Part shown: positions 1 through 15,000 of the stretch, in pieces
How the letters are laid out: the number at the start of each line of letters is the position of its first letter
Position numbering within the stretch: position 1 is the stretch's first letter
From: Dendrophyllia cribrosa
Taxonomy: Eukaryota; Cnidaria; Anthozoa; Scleractinia; Dendrophylliidae
Reading direction: 5' to 3'
Length of the DNA: 64,000 nucleotides
Assembly: GCA_024195265.1 (NCBI GenBank)
Contig: JAJLRJ010000010.1
Location: 6,740,081 to 6,804,080 of the forward strand
Position numbers and translations under genes: made by a program
Notes under the pieces: generated by a model
Seen by the model: only the letters and a program-made list of their open reading frames with translations
The model's database searches: none
Told to the model about the DNA's origin: nothing

Positions 1-53
1 TGTGATTCTCCAAGTATGACGACTGACTGTTTAATCTGTGATTTACATTTCAG

Positions 54-3000
54 GACAGTGAGGTAGATGGAGCTGAAGTGCAGGAGAAAGTCAAGGAAGT
101 GATTTGTAAAACCATCACTAACATCCCTCTGACTGCAGATGCCACATCAAGGGAACGGCTCAGCTCAGATGCGGTGAGTATGGTAATAATATTATTATAA
201 TATAACCCTTGTTATTAGACTAGTGGGTGAATCAACTGGGTCGGGGGGGGGGGGGGGGGGGAGGGGTAAAAGAAAAGGGGTGGAGACTAAGAAATAGGGG
301 GTGGAAAAGAGAACAAAGTGGCATTATTTTGTGGGAGAAGGAGGAAGAAAGTTTGCATTATTTTGTAATGTTTTTCAAAAGCCAAAGAGCAAATAGCAAC
401 CTAATCACTTGTAAAGGTAACTGGTTTGTCAGCAGCTGAAGGGCTCTGCTGTAGGGGCAAGGATGTTCTAAACCTCCTAAGGAACCTTTGGCTTTTCTTT
501 CTCGTGCTCACAAATTGTGTATTTTTGTACTGAAAATGGATTAACCATTCTTGCCAAGGTTTAGTTTGATGTAATTTTAAGATGTGCGGGTAGACACCAA
601 CTCCCCTGCCTGCCCCCCACCCCCTGCCATAACAATAATAATTTGAAAGCTAATATAACCATCTCAAAGCCAACCATATTCATTGCATAAAAATAATAAG
701 CATTATTATTTAATTCATGTACTACAATGTTGTAAAACTCAGACTACAATAGATGGATTTCTTTTTACAACTCAACCAGCGATTGACAAATTATAAAGTG
801 TTGAATTGTAGTGACAAAATTTCACAATTATTCTGTTTTAAAAGCTGAGATTAAGTCCATTCTTTATTTAGCAAATGTGTTTTTCTGTAAAATTCAAAAT
901 TAGGTTTTAGGGGTTCCATTTCAAAGTCTAATTTCTAACTGGGTATTATAGGAATCAAAACTTCAGCCATGTTGATATCATAAAAATATTGTTTTCCTAA
1001 CTTTGTTAGATAATATATCTTTAAGTGTGACCATTTAATGAAATCTGTAGACCTGTAGTTCTTTTATGTTATATTATATGTTAAGTGAAAATTTTGGTGA
1101 AAATTAATTTTCGTGTTTAAGCACCTTAAGATTTTAATTAATGGATTTTAATTAAAAAAATAAAAATTTGCCCATGCAGATAAGCAGATAAAGAATCAGG
1201 TAAAAATATAATTATATATTTGATTTCCTTCTTAATTTTCATACAGGCTGGCTAAGCTTTTTTATAAACAAAGAAAACAGATGTTTTTTATATTCTGAAT
1301 CTGTTTTATACAAAGTATATTATTTTGGTGAGTTTGTGCACAAAACCTAGTTATATTTTGGGTGATTTTTGTTTACAGTTGTTAGCCTGTAGGGTAACTA
1401 AACATTTTTAATGATGTTGAATTGTGCTAGTCGCTATTGAAGAAGAGTTAATGTCAAAATTAATTCAAACTATGGAAAAATAAAACTTTCTTACATTTCA
1501 ATAAAGCTGCCACCTGCTCGATGCTTGTCATGCAAATCCTGCTCTTATAAATAATTAATTTCAAAGACTGTTTTCTTGAATGGTTCACTAGACTGTATGC
1601 TATTGAAAAAGACACTCTAGAAGAACCCCAGAAATGCGTACAAATGCTGGCTTTTTGGTACATGGATTATAAATATTCATCTGTTTGTTAATTAGCTTTC
1701 AATATTTAATTCTTGATGAGTATTTCTGTCACGATTCAAAAAGCAGACAGCTGAATCTTTTTGCTAGTAATTGCTTTGACTCTCCCACATCCTGTGGAGA
1801 TTTTCCCTTTTGAAAGCTTTGTGATGTTTGAGAAGACATTTTCACTTGAAAATCTCTGTTCACATTCAAGACCTCTCTTCAGGGCTGCAGTCTTTCGCTT
1901 TTAGTAGCAAACATGAAGACTTGTTCTCATGTTGAGATTGAAAACAACTACTTTGTCAATGTCCACGTTTATGTGTTTATGAATGAAAGGAAACGTGCTA
2001 AGGTAAGATAAGTTCTGTTTGTCAAACTGTGCTCCTTTAAATGTCACTTTACATAGCTCTCTTTATGTAGTCTTAAATGAACAGGTCATATACTAAGAAA
2101 ATCTTCACTGTTTGTCTGTCTTTAAGTGCAAGAGCAAAAATACAACACTTTCAATATTTATGTTAAAAATACTATTGTGAACTGTGTTAGTGAATTCTTT
2201 TTGTGTACAAATTAATATTCACTGGCATGATTTTCACCTTTTAAAAGAGTCTATCATTCAAAGGTTTTTTGCTAGATGCTAATTTTAATAGTATTTGTAT
2301 AATACACCATAGATATTTTCAATTTTGTTATAATTGGGAATTTTACCCTTAAAATTGTGCTTTGACACAAAAATATTAATTTAAAACAATTATTATCTAC
2401 CCATGAATGCAACCTGTACTCAAGTAAATAATATAAGTAAGTTTCATACATGCAATTAATATTATTTTGTCGTCCTGTACAAATTTTGCATAATTTATCA
2501 TCACACTGAGACAAACCATGAATTTCAGAATATTGGCACCACAATTTAAATGTTAAATTTGTTTTAGTTCTCCTATATTGTACTTCAAGAGCCAATAATA
2601 CAGTGTTAGTAGCTGCTTGTTTTGTCAAAATATTTTCATTTCAATTTTGCAGTACATATTTGACGTCACCCCAAGTTGTCTGAGAAACAGATTATTGACT
2701 TTGCTCAGTTTGTTGAGTGAATGCACAATTTAAAAAAAAAAAATATTTTTGCTTAATTATAATACATGTGGCACATGACTTTGCAGTTACTTTGTTATTG
2801 TTTACTATTTTATTGTTAACAATGAAGTTAAATTCCTTTTATGTACATATTAGCGACTTGCTGGTCTCATACATTATAATTTTCTTTTAACCATTAATTC
2901 ATTGAAGATTATAGATTTGTTAATTGAAGATAACTAATATATTATTAAATTTTATGGTTACTGTCACAAACATGATAATTACATGTATATACATCTGTAA

Positions 3001-6000
3001 AGTTTTATGCCATTTAACCCTTTAAAGGGACATTGTTCCGGCTGAAATATCATGTTTTCATGATTATGGCCAGGAATGCTTTAAACACGAAGTTCCGGTA
3101 TAAAAAGCTTAGCTCCTCCCCAAAGGTGTGAAATGCAAATTAAGGCGTCTTTCAGTCACAAAACGTGGTTAACTTGCTTAAAAAATCTAATTAAACCAAG
3201 ATTTTACCTAAGCAATAAAAGAAATAGATTGAAGTTAATAAATACTTCTGATATAACTTTCATAATTGAAAGTTTTTCCGAATTGTGTCAGCATTGGTCT
3301 TTAGTTAGTAATGACGCATGTTTGTTGTCAGTTGTTTATGCTTCAGTGGTTGATTGACAACTGGAGGTGAGAATGGCCAGGCCAGGATCCTTTTATACTG
3401 GAACTTTGTGTTTAAGCTTGCTTTATTATCTTAAAATTGGAAAAACCATTGCCAAAAGTGATTGAAGAAAGGAAATATTAAATAAAGAGGCAGGATGACC
3501 GTTAGAAAAGTCAAAATTTTGCAAGAATGGCAAGTTTGATTTCTTCACCACCTGTCAATTAAATCAAATTTTTATGAACTGTAATCCACTTTAATCCTTG
3601 CAATCCTGCACTTTATCTCCAAACGACTGCTTTTGTTTTGCTCTATGGAATCTTTTTATACAACTAATTTATATATTTGGTGGCATTATTTGGCGATATA
3701 ACATGGAAATAAGCTAAGCGAAATTTTGCTATTTTGGCAGGACAGTGTCCCTTTAAGTTGTAGTAATTATAGTGACCAGCCGCTAATTTCTCCCTGCAAT
3801 ATCTCAACATTATCAATTACGCAGGTCATGAGAATTGTAGCCTATTCTAGGCATTAAAATTTTTGGAGCAGCTAAACCGGTGCACGAACATAGAAGTGTG
3901 AAAAACGAGGGGAGATTCACAATAATTATTTTCTTTCCACTGGCCGCTACTTTGTATCCTCCCCACAATCTTAATGTTAAGGAAATGATCACCAAAGATA
4001 AATATAAATTTATTGATGTTTAAACAACTTCTCCTAACTTAATTTGCACAAGAAACACTTGGAGACCAGACAAGAGAATTTTATAGCTGTTTTTTTTTTT
4101 TTAAATTTAAACCGGTTTGAGTCTGGAACAAGCTTAAGGAAAGGATAATTTTCCACTGGCCGAGTGAAACAAAATAAGAGGCAAATGTTGGTTTATACTT
4201 CATGCTAACACACCATATAGGGATCCTATAATATAGGGATCCTAAAAACTCATTTTAAAATGGTTAGCTTTTATTTACTGTTATGGGTAGTGATATCCAT
4301 AACAGTAAATAAAAGCTAACCATTTTAAAATGAGTTTTTAGCCCTAAATAAGTGCCGGATTCTTTGATGTGCATAAATTAAAACCCACCATGAAGTATAT
4401 CCCCAAATGTTTGCTCACACAGCACTGGGGCCTGGGTATAGGTCATGTGACTTGAAAGGTGGGCAGTTGTTTTTGTTGTATCTGTCATAACTGACCTTTT
4501 CACCCACCCACCCTAGGTTTTTAGTTTTACATGCTGTGTAATAATTAATGTTTAATGTGCAGCCTCATATTGTTAGTGTCCCTGTGTTTTAGAATTATGT
4601 TATCTTAAAGGGACACTGTCACCTATTTTTAGTATCACTTTGAAAAGCCAAAAAACATTATTTGTTTCAATGGAAACCTACAAAAAATGGTTCAGTTCTG
4701 TTGACAAATACTCTTATCAGTGCACAGAAACTAGTATTCGTTATTTTTGGCTGCGGATGGCCAGGATGAAAATGGATTGCAACTTGAAAAAATTGGCCAA
4801 TTTTTTCAAGTTCCTCCCAAGAGTCGTGGAAAAATCACAGAAAACTTATTATGGTTTGTTCTTCCTTGAAGAAATCACTTGCAATGATATTATCTTCTTG
4901 GTGTTCTAAGAACAATTTTATGTTTGAGCAAAGGTATTTTGTCATATATTTAGTGTATTTTGACCAAAACACAGCAAAATCTGCGTGACAATGCCCCTTT
5001 TTTGACAGTTTGTTTTTAAGTTTATAATAAAGTTCAAGCTGCACTGGTCAGCTTGGCATCAGGTTTCCAGTGATGTGTGAGAAATAAAAATTAAACTGGT
5101 TTGAAAATTTTCCTACGAAAAAAAAAATCAAAATTAAACCACAACATTTATGTTGATTTTAGGACTTAAATGGCTATAGCTAGCATTGATTTTAATTTCT
5201 GGTATGATCTTCTTGACAGGGCTCTGCTACTTCTAAAGAAAAGCTTGATTCTCCATCATCAATATCATGCATTGGTGAAGAAGGAAAACTCCTTGTGAAA
5301 GGTTAGTTTGTTAGATAGCTACTCCTCAAGCTAGAATTTGTATTAAAACTATTAAAAATCTTAGAGCCAGACATGTTCTATTCAACGTATTCAGCTACAA
5401 TGTACTGCCGCCTGGTTAGCTCAGTCAGAAGAGTGGGAGGTCACAGATTTGAATTCTGGTTGGACCACCAACCAGAGTCTTAAAATAACTGGTAAGATCA
5501 TGCTGGTGGTGCTCAACACCTTCTCTCAATTTAGATGATTGGGTCATTGGGTAGTGACGTTAAGCCATTGGTCTTGTCTCCTTCTTATAATACAGTTAAT
5601 GGAGGGGATGTTAAGGAACCCACTCACTGTTCTAAAAAGAGAAGGGAGACCTAGTCCTTGGTGAGTGGTACAACCTTTCCCTGGGGGGGGGGGGGGGGAG
5701 GGTATAAAGACTTTGGTCCACAGTAATTGGGTGGGGATGTTAAAGAACCCACTCACTGTTCTAAAAAGAGTAGGGGGTGTAGTCCCTGATGAGTGGTACA
5801 ACCTTTCCCTGGGGGGAGAGGGGATACAGACATGGGTCCACAGTAATTGAGTGGGGATGTTAAAGAACCCACTCACTGTTCTAAAAAGAGTAGGGGGTGT
5901 GGTCCCTGATGAGTGGTACAACCTTTCCCTGGGGGGAGAGGGGATACAGACATGGATCCACAGTAATTGGGTGGGGATGTTAAAGAACCCACTCACTGTT

Positions 6001-9000
6001 CTAAAAAGAGTAGGGGGTGTAGTCCCTGATGAGTGGTACAACCTTTCCCTGGGGGGAGAGGGGATACAGACATGGATCCACAATGATTGGGTGGGGATGT
6101 TAAAGAACCCACTCACTGTTCTAAAAAGGGTAGGGGATGTAGTCCCTGGTGAGTGGTACAACCTTTCCCTGGGGGGAGAGGGGATACAGACATGGGTCCA
6201 CAGTAATTGGGTGGGGATGTTAAAGAACCCACTCACTGTTCTAAAAAGAGTAGGGGATGTAGTCCCTGGTGAGTGGTACAACCTTTCCCTGGGGGAGAGG
6301 GGATACAGACATGGGTCCACAATGATTGGGTGGGGATGTTAAAGAACCCACTCACTGTTCTAAAAAGAGTAGGGGATGTAGTCCCTGGTGAGTGGTACAA
6401 CCTTTCCCTGGGGGAGAGGGGATACAGACATGGGTCCACAGTAATTGGGTGGGGATGTTAAAGAACCCACTCACTGTTCTAAAAAGAGTAGGGGATGTAG
6501 TCCCTGGTGAGTGGTACAACCTTTCCCTGGGGGAGAGGGGATACAGACATGGGTCCACAATGATTGGGTGGGGATGTTAAAGAACCCACTCACTGTTCTA
6601 AAAAGGGTAGGGGATGTAGTCCCTGGTGAGTGGTACAACCCTTCAGAACTATAAGGAAAGGGAATGCAGTTATAGGCCTACACTAATTGGCACATTAAGC
6701 TGCTCTGATAACCCTGCTAAGACTGGCAAAGTTACTAATTAAATAACTATAAAAATAAAAGTTTGGCCAGCCATTGATCATGTCAGTTACACTACATAAT
6801 TTATTTCCATCCTTCTTCCCTGTGCATGGTATGGCGCAGTGGTGAGAGTGCTCGTGTCACACCAATGTGTCCCAGGTTCGATTCCCGGACTCGGCATCAT
6901 ATGTGGGTCGAGTTTGTTGTTTAAGTTCTCATCCTTGCTCCGATGGTTTTTTCTCCGGGTCCTCCAGTTTTTCCTCCCTCCTTAAGGTGGCTCCCTACAG
7001 TTGTTTGACCGCGCGCGAGCTGGTTACTAGAATGGCGCGAGATTTGAAAAGCCCGCGCGACCTACGCGCAGCTCCACGCGAAAAGAAAGTTTTTCAAATT
7101 TTATTGCGTAAGGAAGGTGCAGACTTCTGACCATTTCTAAACATACAGCGATCCTTTAGAAGGCTACAATTTTTATCGAGCCAAAGTAGGGTAGAAAAAA
7201 GTTCTTTTTCCGGAGTTCTGAGTAATTTTAGTAATTTTCATGATCGTCGATGGAGGGACTTTAACGACGGTGGAGCAAGTTTACACCGCACATAGTTGCA
7301 GTTTTTGGCGTTGTTAATGCTACCTTAAATGGTCAAGAAACCAAGGAAGGGGATTCATATGGTTGTGGAACAGGCAAAGACACTACTCCTCCAAGAAGTC
7401 GTCTTTTCAACGTGCGGGACTTTCCAAGAAATGCCGTCTTTACGCGACGCGAAAAAGCAAAACTGACACAACGCGTCCAAAATCTAAATTAACTCGGTAA
7501 TCATTACAACTTTTTCTTTCATAAACAAAAAAATTACATTGCAAAGTGAACTCTTCTTTATAAGTTATGTCTCTCGGTAGTTATTGCCTCCGGTGAGGAT
7601 AGAGAAATGTTCTTGCTTACAGCAAAGCCGTGGAAAGCTGAAGATTAACTTTAAAAACTTTTAATTTTTTTTATAAAAGAAAAGTCGAGCGTAATTCATT
7701 TATAGCAGTGCGAAAGCTTAAACTGAGCTATTCTAATTTAAAAATCACATTTTCTTGAATGAAACTAACAGAATTTAGATAAAAGAAGGTAAAAACAGAG
7801 AAATAAAAGCATACAAACCGAGCAATGTAGTGAAAGTACGAATTATCTTGTAAAATCCGATGGCGAAATTGCGTGTAAGTTTTAATATTTTGACAACAAG
7901 CTTAAAGTACAAAACTAGAATGACAAATTTAAGCAAGACTTTTTAATGAAAATTCACAGAATCTCGATTAGAAGAAAAAACAAAAGCGGAAAAATAAGAA
8001 CACTTAAATCAGATGGAGTCAAAACCTTTGTAAACAAGCGCTAGATTGTCTAAATTACACTTACAGTAAGCTTATAAATGCCGCCGCTTTTCCAAGGCAA
8101 GTTGTACTGGTCGAATTTTGGCCGCCGTCGTTAAATATTTCCAAGATATTATTCAGTTATAGGTAAAAAATACATATCTATATTTTGTTCCTGAAATCTT
8201 CCACAATAACAACGTAGACGTAGGTTTTCACTGAATTTTAGTGCAATTCAGCCAGCTTGTAAACAACTCGCGCTTTGTTTAACAATACACATGCGCGCGT
8301 GGAAGCCTCGAAATTTTATGACGTCAGAATACACGCAAAGGCCAAAATGCACTGTGAGTTTTCTCGAGTTTCCTTCGGTGAAATTTTCTACAAAATTGCA
8401 CACTTGAAGGGATAGGAGCCGCCTTTAACAAGTTTGTTTTTTGAAGACATCTATCGGATAAATTCAATTTTAATCTACAATACATGAAATTTGGAAATAT
8501 CTTCTCACCTGCCTGGGCAACCCCATGTTTTTTTCTCTCTAAAATGTTCCTTGTGATAATTCTCATTTGAGTGCCAAGTTTAAAGGAATTTTACCGAAGA
8601 TAACTCGAGAAATTACTGCAGAAAGGGACAATATTGCTTATATTCAGTCATTTTAAAGAAGTTCTGTTGCCATGGCAACAGCCTTGGCAAAGGCAATAAG
8701 AACGAAAACATAATTGTTGTTATGTTGAATACCTTACTGCTAAAGCCCTTGATCGTAAAGGGAAAGGGGAAATTTCTAGGGTCATAAAGGTAACTCATTG
8801 TCAGAAGATTAACGCATTTTGTAAAAACCCTAGGGAGCCACCTTAAAAACTAACATTTCTAAATTATAATTCGACCTGGAATTCGAGGGCCACAGGTTTG
8901 TCAGTCGCATGACTGTTAAGTGTCACCCTCGTTATTATAACAAAATAAGTCAGTTTATTTTATTTACTTTTATTCATGTTTCTACCTCCACACACACCCA

Positions 9001-12000
9001 CATGACATATTAACTTTTTTTCTCCACCCTTCCAGGAGTTTTTGGTCATGATACTTCGCCTCCTTTGCAAGGGCCCCATTGTGATGCTCATTCACCACCC
9101 TACCCAGGGGTCCCCCTGTGATTTCACTTAACCTCCCTCCCCAGGGCTTCTCTGGTGATGGCACCTCACCAACCTCGTCAGGGTCCCCATGTGATGTCAC
9201 TTCACCTCCCTCCCCTGGGCTTCTCTTGTGATGGCACCTCACCAACCCACTCAGGGTCCCCATGTGATGTCACTTCACCTCCCTCCCCTGGGTTTCTCTT
9301 GTGATGGCACTTCATCAACTCCCTCAGGGTCCCCATGTGATTTCACTAATACTCTCGTTTTTCACACGGGGAAAACTTGAAATTTGAGGCACGCTGTGAT
9401 GGGATCTCCGCTGTGATTTTTATCACTCGATTTCCGCCGCTTTCTCGCCGTCTGATAACAGCGGCTGGTTGTCGTCTTATCGAGCTAAAAATAATTAGTA
9501 ACTACAGTGGAATGCGAGCCACCGCTACACGCTATCTGTTTCAAAGTCATTGCTCCACCGTTAAACGCTTTTAGTTAGCCGTTACAGTCATATGTAAATG
9601 GTAGGCGTTTAACGCTTTTACGGCATCCGTTAGAGTTTTTGCCTTACCGTTTAACGGCCCAAGCCATCCGTTAGATCAAATTGCGCAACCGTTAAGAAGC
9701 TTTCATTAACCGTTAGCCGTTAGCCATTGGCCGTTAGAGCGTTTGGACAAAACGTTAAAATGCTTTGAAGGCCGTTAGCTATCCGTTAGCTATCCGTTAG
9801 CCGTCCGTTAGCTATCCGTTAGTCGCCCGTTAGTTGTCCGTTAGCTATCCGTCCGTTTTTACCCGTTTAACGGATAAGCGTTAAGGTACGTTTTCCCATG
9901 CAGGGTCACACTTCACCTCCCTCTCCTGTGAGGTTTCCTTAGTTTATAAGTTCACTCTCATTTGAGCATCTGTTTTCACCTACAGTGTACCTTACCCCCC
10001 TAGCCAAGTGACCATGATGTCATTTTCAGTCAATCAAAGAATGGACATTTTAACCAATCAGAGCTCTTAGATGCCTTATAAAAATTCTTATATATGATAT
10101 TTTTTTTAATCTTAAGTATTTGTTTCTTTTGTAGTCATAAAAGCAAGTGGTCTTTGTGGAAAAGATAAAAGTGGTATGGATTTTGTTTGTTTATCTTTTT
10201 TTTCCTTTTGATGTTCATGGATCAAATTTTTATTATATTCATGTGACAACCATGATAAGAGACTATTATAAAATGCATGTGTAGCTATCAACGATCTAAC
10301 CCAATAATAATTATTGCTAAACAGAGAATTCTGTGCAAATTGCTTTTACTCTACCACCTAAATCAACAGCTTCTGGACTTAGAATTCCTCATGGATCTCT
10401 TCATCTCTCAGTCCTACAGTGTATATTCAGACCTTTAGACATATGATGTACATACAGTTGAACCTCTCCTAAGCGACCTGGCTAAAAATGCAAGGCCAAG
10501 GTGGTCGCTTACAAAAGATTGTCCCTTTTGGGAGGTCAGACCATTGGGGTCGTAACTTTGAATTTTATGAACCTATAGTAATGTCAATGTACACAGCATA
10601 TATCAATGCAAAATATTTGTTTTATCCTCTAGAATATTTGATGCAAGGGACAAAATTTTCATGTCATGGGACTTGTTCTGTAACACATTCAATTTGTGTA
10701 GTGACATCAAAATATGGGAGTGGCTGTACACTGTAGTTGCTTACTAGAACTTAAGACAATAGACAAATTCCAATTGCCAGTGTTGAAAGTGGTTGTGATT
10801 GCTTATGAGAGATGGTGTGTTATGAGACAGGTTTCGACTGTAATGATTAAGACTGGAAAAATTAATTTATATTTTGGAAATGTGGTCACTTAGGAGACGT
10901 GGTCGCTTATGAGAGGTGGTTACATATACATAAATAAATCTAAATAAAAGCTTTTGATGCTGTAAGATTATTTTGTAATCACTATTTCAAGGAAATGGGA
11001 TGACATTTTTTTTTTTAAATTTGCCTCTATTTAAAATAAGTAAAAAGAACTTGTAAAATGGTTAAACATTCTTGCACAACAGTATTATTTTTCAATTTTG
11101 TTATCACCTTTTGCTTCATTTTGATCTCTTCTTACTATCGATCTCGCTAATAATTATCATGTGTATAAATTGTTATAGGAACCATCAGTCCCTACTGCAT
11201 TGTATCGACCAGTAATCCATTACAACGCAAGAGAACCAGCATGGTCAGGGATAATGACAGTCCATTCTGGAATGAATATTTCACTTTGTAAGTTTATCAT
11301 TAACTGAGTTTTAAAACATGGGTCACACTGCTGGGAGGTTGTACCCCCCAGGGGAGAGTACGCATCACATTTTTGGGTGATGGTGTGCTGCTGGTACTCT
11401 GAAACCCTTACCCTTTATACCAGACCATGTTCATTTACATTGTGCAACCCATTCCAGACTAGACAGCAAAAAACCCTACCCTATCCCAGACTGGTAGTGT
11501 AGCAGCTCTCAGAAACCTCTATATTCATTGGCCTTGTAAAACACAGCTGCTTTAATGTTTTAATATAGATTCTCCTAAGACAGAATACACTAGACTAGGG
11601 TCCATTGTTGTGTTGTTCGTTCTATTGTTCTCTCAAAGGATATCGAACCAATGGCGTGAGACCTTATGAAAGCTGCTACATTGCCCTCCCAGACTCCCAA
11701 TTTTCCAAAAAATTTAACTTCATACATGTACCACTGATCAGTTTCCCAGTAAATGGTACCCTATTCTAGATAAAAACTGTTGTCTATACCCTTTCGAAAA
11801 CTAAACTGTTTGAAAACCATGCCCTTCACAGCGGCACATAACCATATAGCTTATATACGAGAATACCCCTCTCCCCCTCCCGGGTGTGGTCTTATTACTG
11901 TGCCATCCCACGATGGACCAAATAAAGTTGCTGTAACTGTTTTTTTATTTTATTTAACTAGTGACATTACTCCAAAAACCAAAGAAATTTCTCTTGATAT

Positions 12001-15000
12001 CTATGACTATGAGAAAACAGAGAAAGGCAAGTCTATACATTTTTTATTTATATAATTTTTTATATTTAACAGCCTGTGATTAAATTATCCTATGGTTGTT
12101 TATGTTTCCCACAAAATATAAATAGAATTTTAAACTGCAGTGTTTTTGTACTTACATGTAGTAAATTATTAATTATTTTTTAAACTATGATAATCAAATG
12201 TAAATAATTAAAATTTGAATGAATGTATAACCTAAAGGTACATGTATGACAACAGTAATATTTTTTATTGTGGACACTGTGCCTAATTAAAGCTATTAAA
12301 TTATTAAACGTAACATTAGTGTTTAAATTTAAAATTTGAATAATTTCACCTCATTGTGCTCTATGACTAAGACATTCACCGTTTTCATTGCCATCTATGA
12401 TAAAAACGTAAAAATTTAAACTGTTTTACCGGTAGTTATAAAATTCCTTAGTTAACATGAATAAACTTTTCACAAATCGTAGCTACTGAAGTTAGCATTA
12501 AACTATATTTTCTATGTAAACAACTATTTATGATTCACTCCCAGAGTCAATTATGGAAACATGTACTGTAGTTTTAACTTTTGAATCTGTTGATGAAATC
12601 CTATGGTGTGACCATTCAAATGAAACCTCTTCAGCAGTACTTTTGCATGGTACCATTTGTTCTAACTTTTGAGTCTGTTGATGAAATCCTATGGTGTGAC
12701 CATTCAAATGAAACCTCTTCAACAGTACTTTTGCATTTGTTCTAACTTTTGAGTCTATTGATGAAATCCTATGGTGTAACCATTCAAATGAAACTTCTTC
12801 AGCAGTACTTTTGCATGGTACCATTTGTTCTAACTTTTGAGTCTGTGGACGAAGTCCTATGGTGTGACCATTCAAATGAAACCTGTTCAGCAGTACTTTC
12901 GAATGGTACCATTTGTTCTAACTTTGAGTCTGTTGATGAAATCCTATGGTGTGACCATTCAATTGAAACCTCTTCAGCAGTACTTTTGCATGGTACCATT
13001 TGTTCTAACTTTTGAGTCTATTGATGAAATCCTATGGTGTGACCATTCAATTGAAACCTCTTCATCAGTACTTTTGCATGGTACCATTTGTTCTAACTTT
13101 TGAGTCTGTTGATGGAACCCCGTGGTGTGACCATTCAAATGAAACTTCTTCATCAGTACTTTTGCATGGTACCATTTGTTCTAACTTTTGAGTCTGTGGA
13201 CGAAGTCCTATGGTGTGACCATTCAAATAAAACCTCTTCAGCAGTACTTTCGCATGGTACCATTTGTTCTAACTTTTGAGTCTGTTGATGAAGTCCTATG
13301 GTGTGACCATTCAAATAAAACCTCTTCAGCAGTACTTTTGCATGGTACCATTTGTTCTAACTTTTGAGTCTGTTGATGAAACCCTATGGTGTGACCCTTC
13401 AAATGAAACCCCTTCAGCAGTACTTTTGCGTGGTTCCATTTGTTCTAACTTTTGAGTCTGTTGATGAAACCCTATGGTGTGACCCTTCAAATGAAACTTT
13501 TTTAGCAGTACTTTTGCATGGTACCATTTGTTCTAACTTTTGAGTCTGTGGACAAAGTCCTATGGTGTGACCATTCAAATGAAACCTCTTCATCAGTACT
13601 TTTGCATGGTACCATTTGTTCTAACTTTTGAGTCTGTTGATGAAATCCTATGGTGTGACCATTCAAATGAAACTTCTTCATCAGTACTTTTGCATGGTAC
13701 CATTTGTTATTCAATATTTTACAAAATGAAATTTGGGATTTTTCTTGAATTTTTAGTTATGGCACTGACTTGGGAGTTAAAGAGTTAAACATCAAATGCT
13801 AATAAAAGTAAACATTTTAGATTTTGTTGCTTAAATTGTATTTAAACAGATTGTAACGGTCACATGGATGACACTGAACTCACCGAAGAACAAGGTGAAT
13901 GAAAAGTTAATTCTAACATTATAAAGAGCTTTCATTTAAAAAAATAGTGATAATTTTAAAGTACCTGATAGAATGTCAATGTACAAAGCAACTAATAATT
14001 TGAAAAAAAAAACACAATTTAAACTGGTAATAATGAATTAATTATTTAATATGTTGGAGAGTTTATTGTGCCGGCCTATTTCCTCAATGACTTAACTTCC
14101 AGGCATTTATTACAAATCTGGTTGCTTTGAAGAAGTATTGTTTAAAAAATAAATAAATAACCAAAATAGGTCAAGCCGAGCATGAGATTTGCATAATTGA
14201 TGTCTCCTCACCATTAACTGCCAAAGCATTTTAATACATTTCAATAAAAGTGATAAAGCTACCTGATAGAATGTCAATGTACAAAGCAACAAATAATTTG
14301 AAAAAAAAAACCCGACAATTTAAACTGGTAATAATGAATTAATTATTTAATATGTTGGAGAGTTTATTGTGCCGGCCTATTTCCTCAATGACTTAACTTC
14401 CAGGCATTTATTACAAATCCGGTTGCTTTGAAGAAGCATTGTTTAAAAAATAAATAAATAACCAAAATAGGTCAAGCCGAGCATGAGATTTGCATAATTG
14501 ATGTCTCCTCACCATTAACTGCCATAGCATTTTAATACATTTCAATAAAAGTGATAAAGCTACCTGATAGAATGTCAATGTACAAAGCAACTAATAATTT
14601 ATTTAAAATGCATTTTAATGCATTTCAATAAGGAGGTACACGTATTTATTCAAGTAAACAAAGCTGTTTTCAATTGAGTGTCGAAAGTAATTGTTGCTAT
14701 TGCTTTGTGTTTGCATTTCTTTGCCTTGTGATTCTCTAAAAAATCTTGCGCCACTTTTCAATCGATCAAAACCAAAATCAATATTATTGTGAGTTGCTTG
14801 CACGCATTTTCCCGCACTTACCACTGGCTACATGTATTTGCTCTGAGCTCTGATTGCTTCAGTGGCTTTGGCCAGGGTAATAACTTGAGTTTTGGTTTTA
14901 CGAAACTCGAGTGAAAACTGCTTTGTGTATACAGTATTCAAAGTCAGTTATCTATAACAACATGTACAGTCTATTGTTTGTCAGGGTATATAAATACCAC

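Larger units (their letters stand above)
174..5219 (+). other. Intron of the C2/C1 gene
   Basis: AT-rich intronic DNA with a poly-G tract near 244-261. The first 3 kb shows no gene or repeat that I recognise. The second part holds the transposon-like elements listed separately at 3026, 4192 and 4609. Confidence 0.7.

Noticed and set aside
5544..6580. Long open frames on both strands, up to 258 codons
   Set aside because: They are created by the 120-bp repeat, whose length is a multiple of three. They share repeat boundaries and have no protein family features.
12528..13788. Several open frames on both strands repeating similar peptides
   Set aside because: They are products of the 88-bp module array and drift between frames as units vary.
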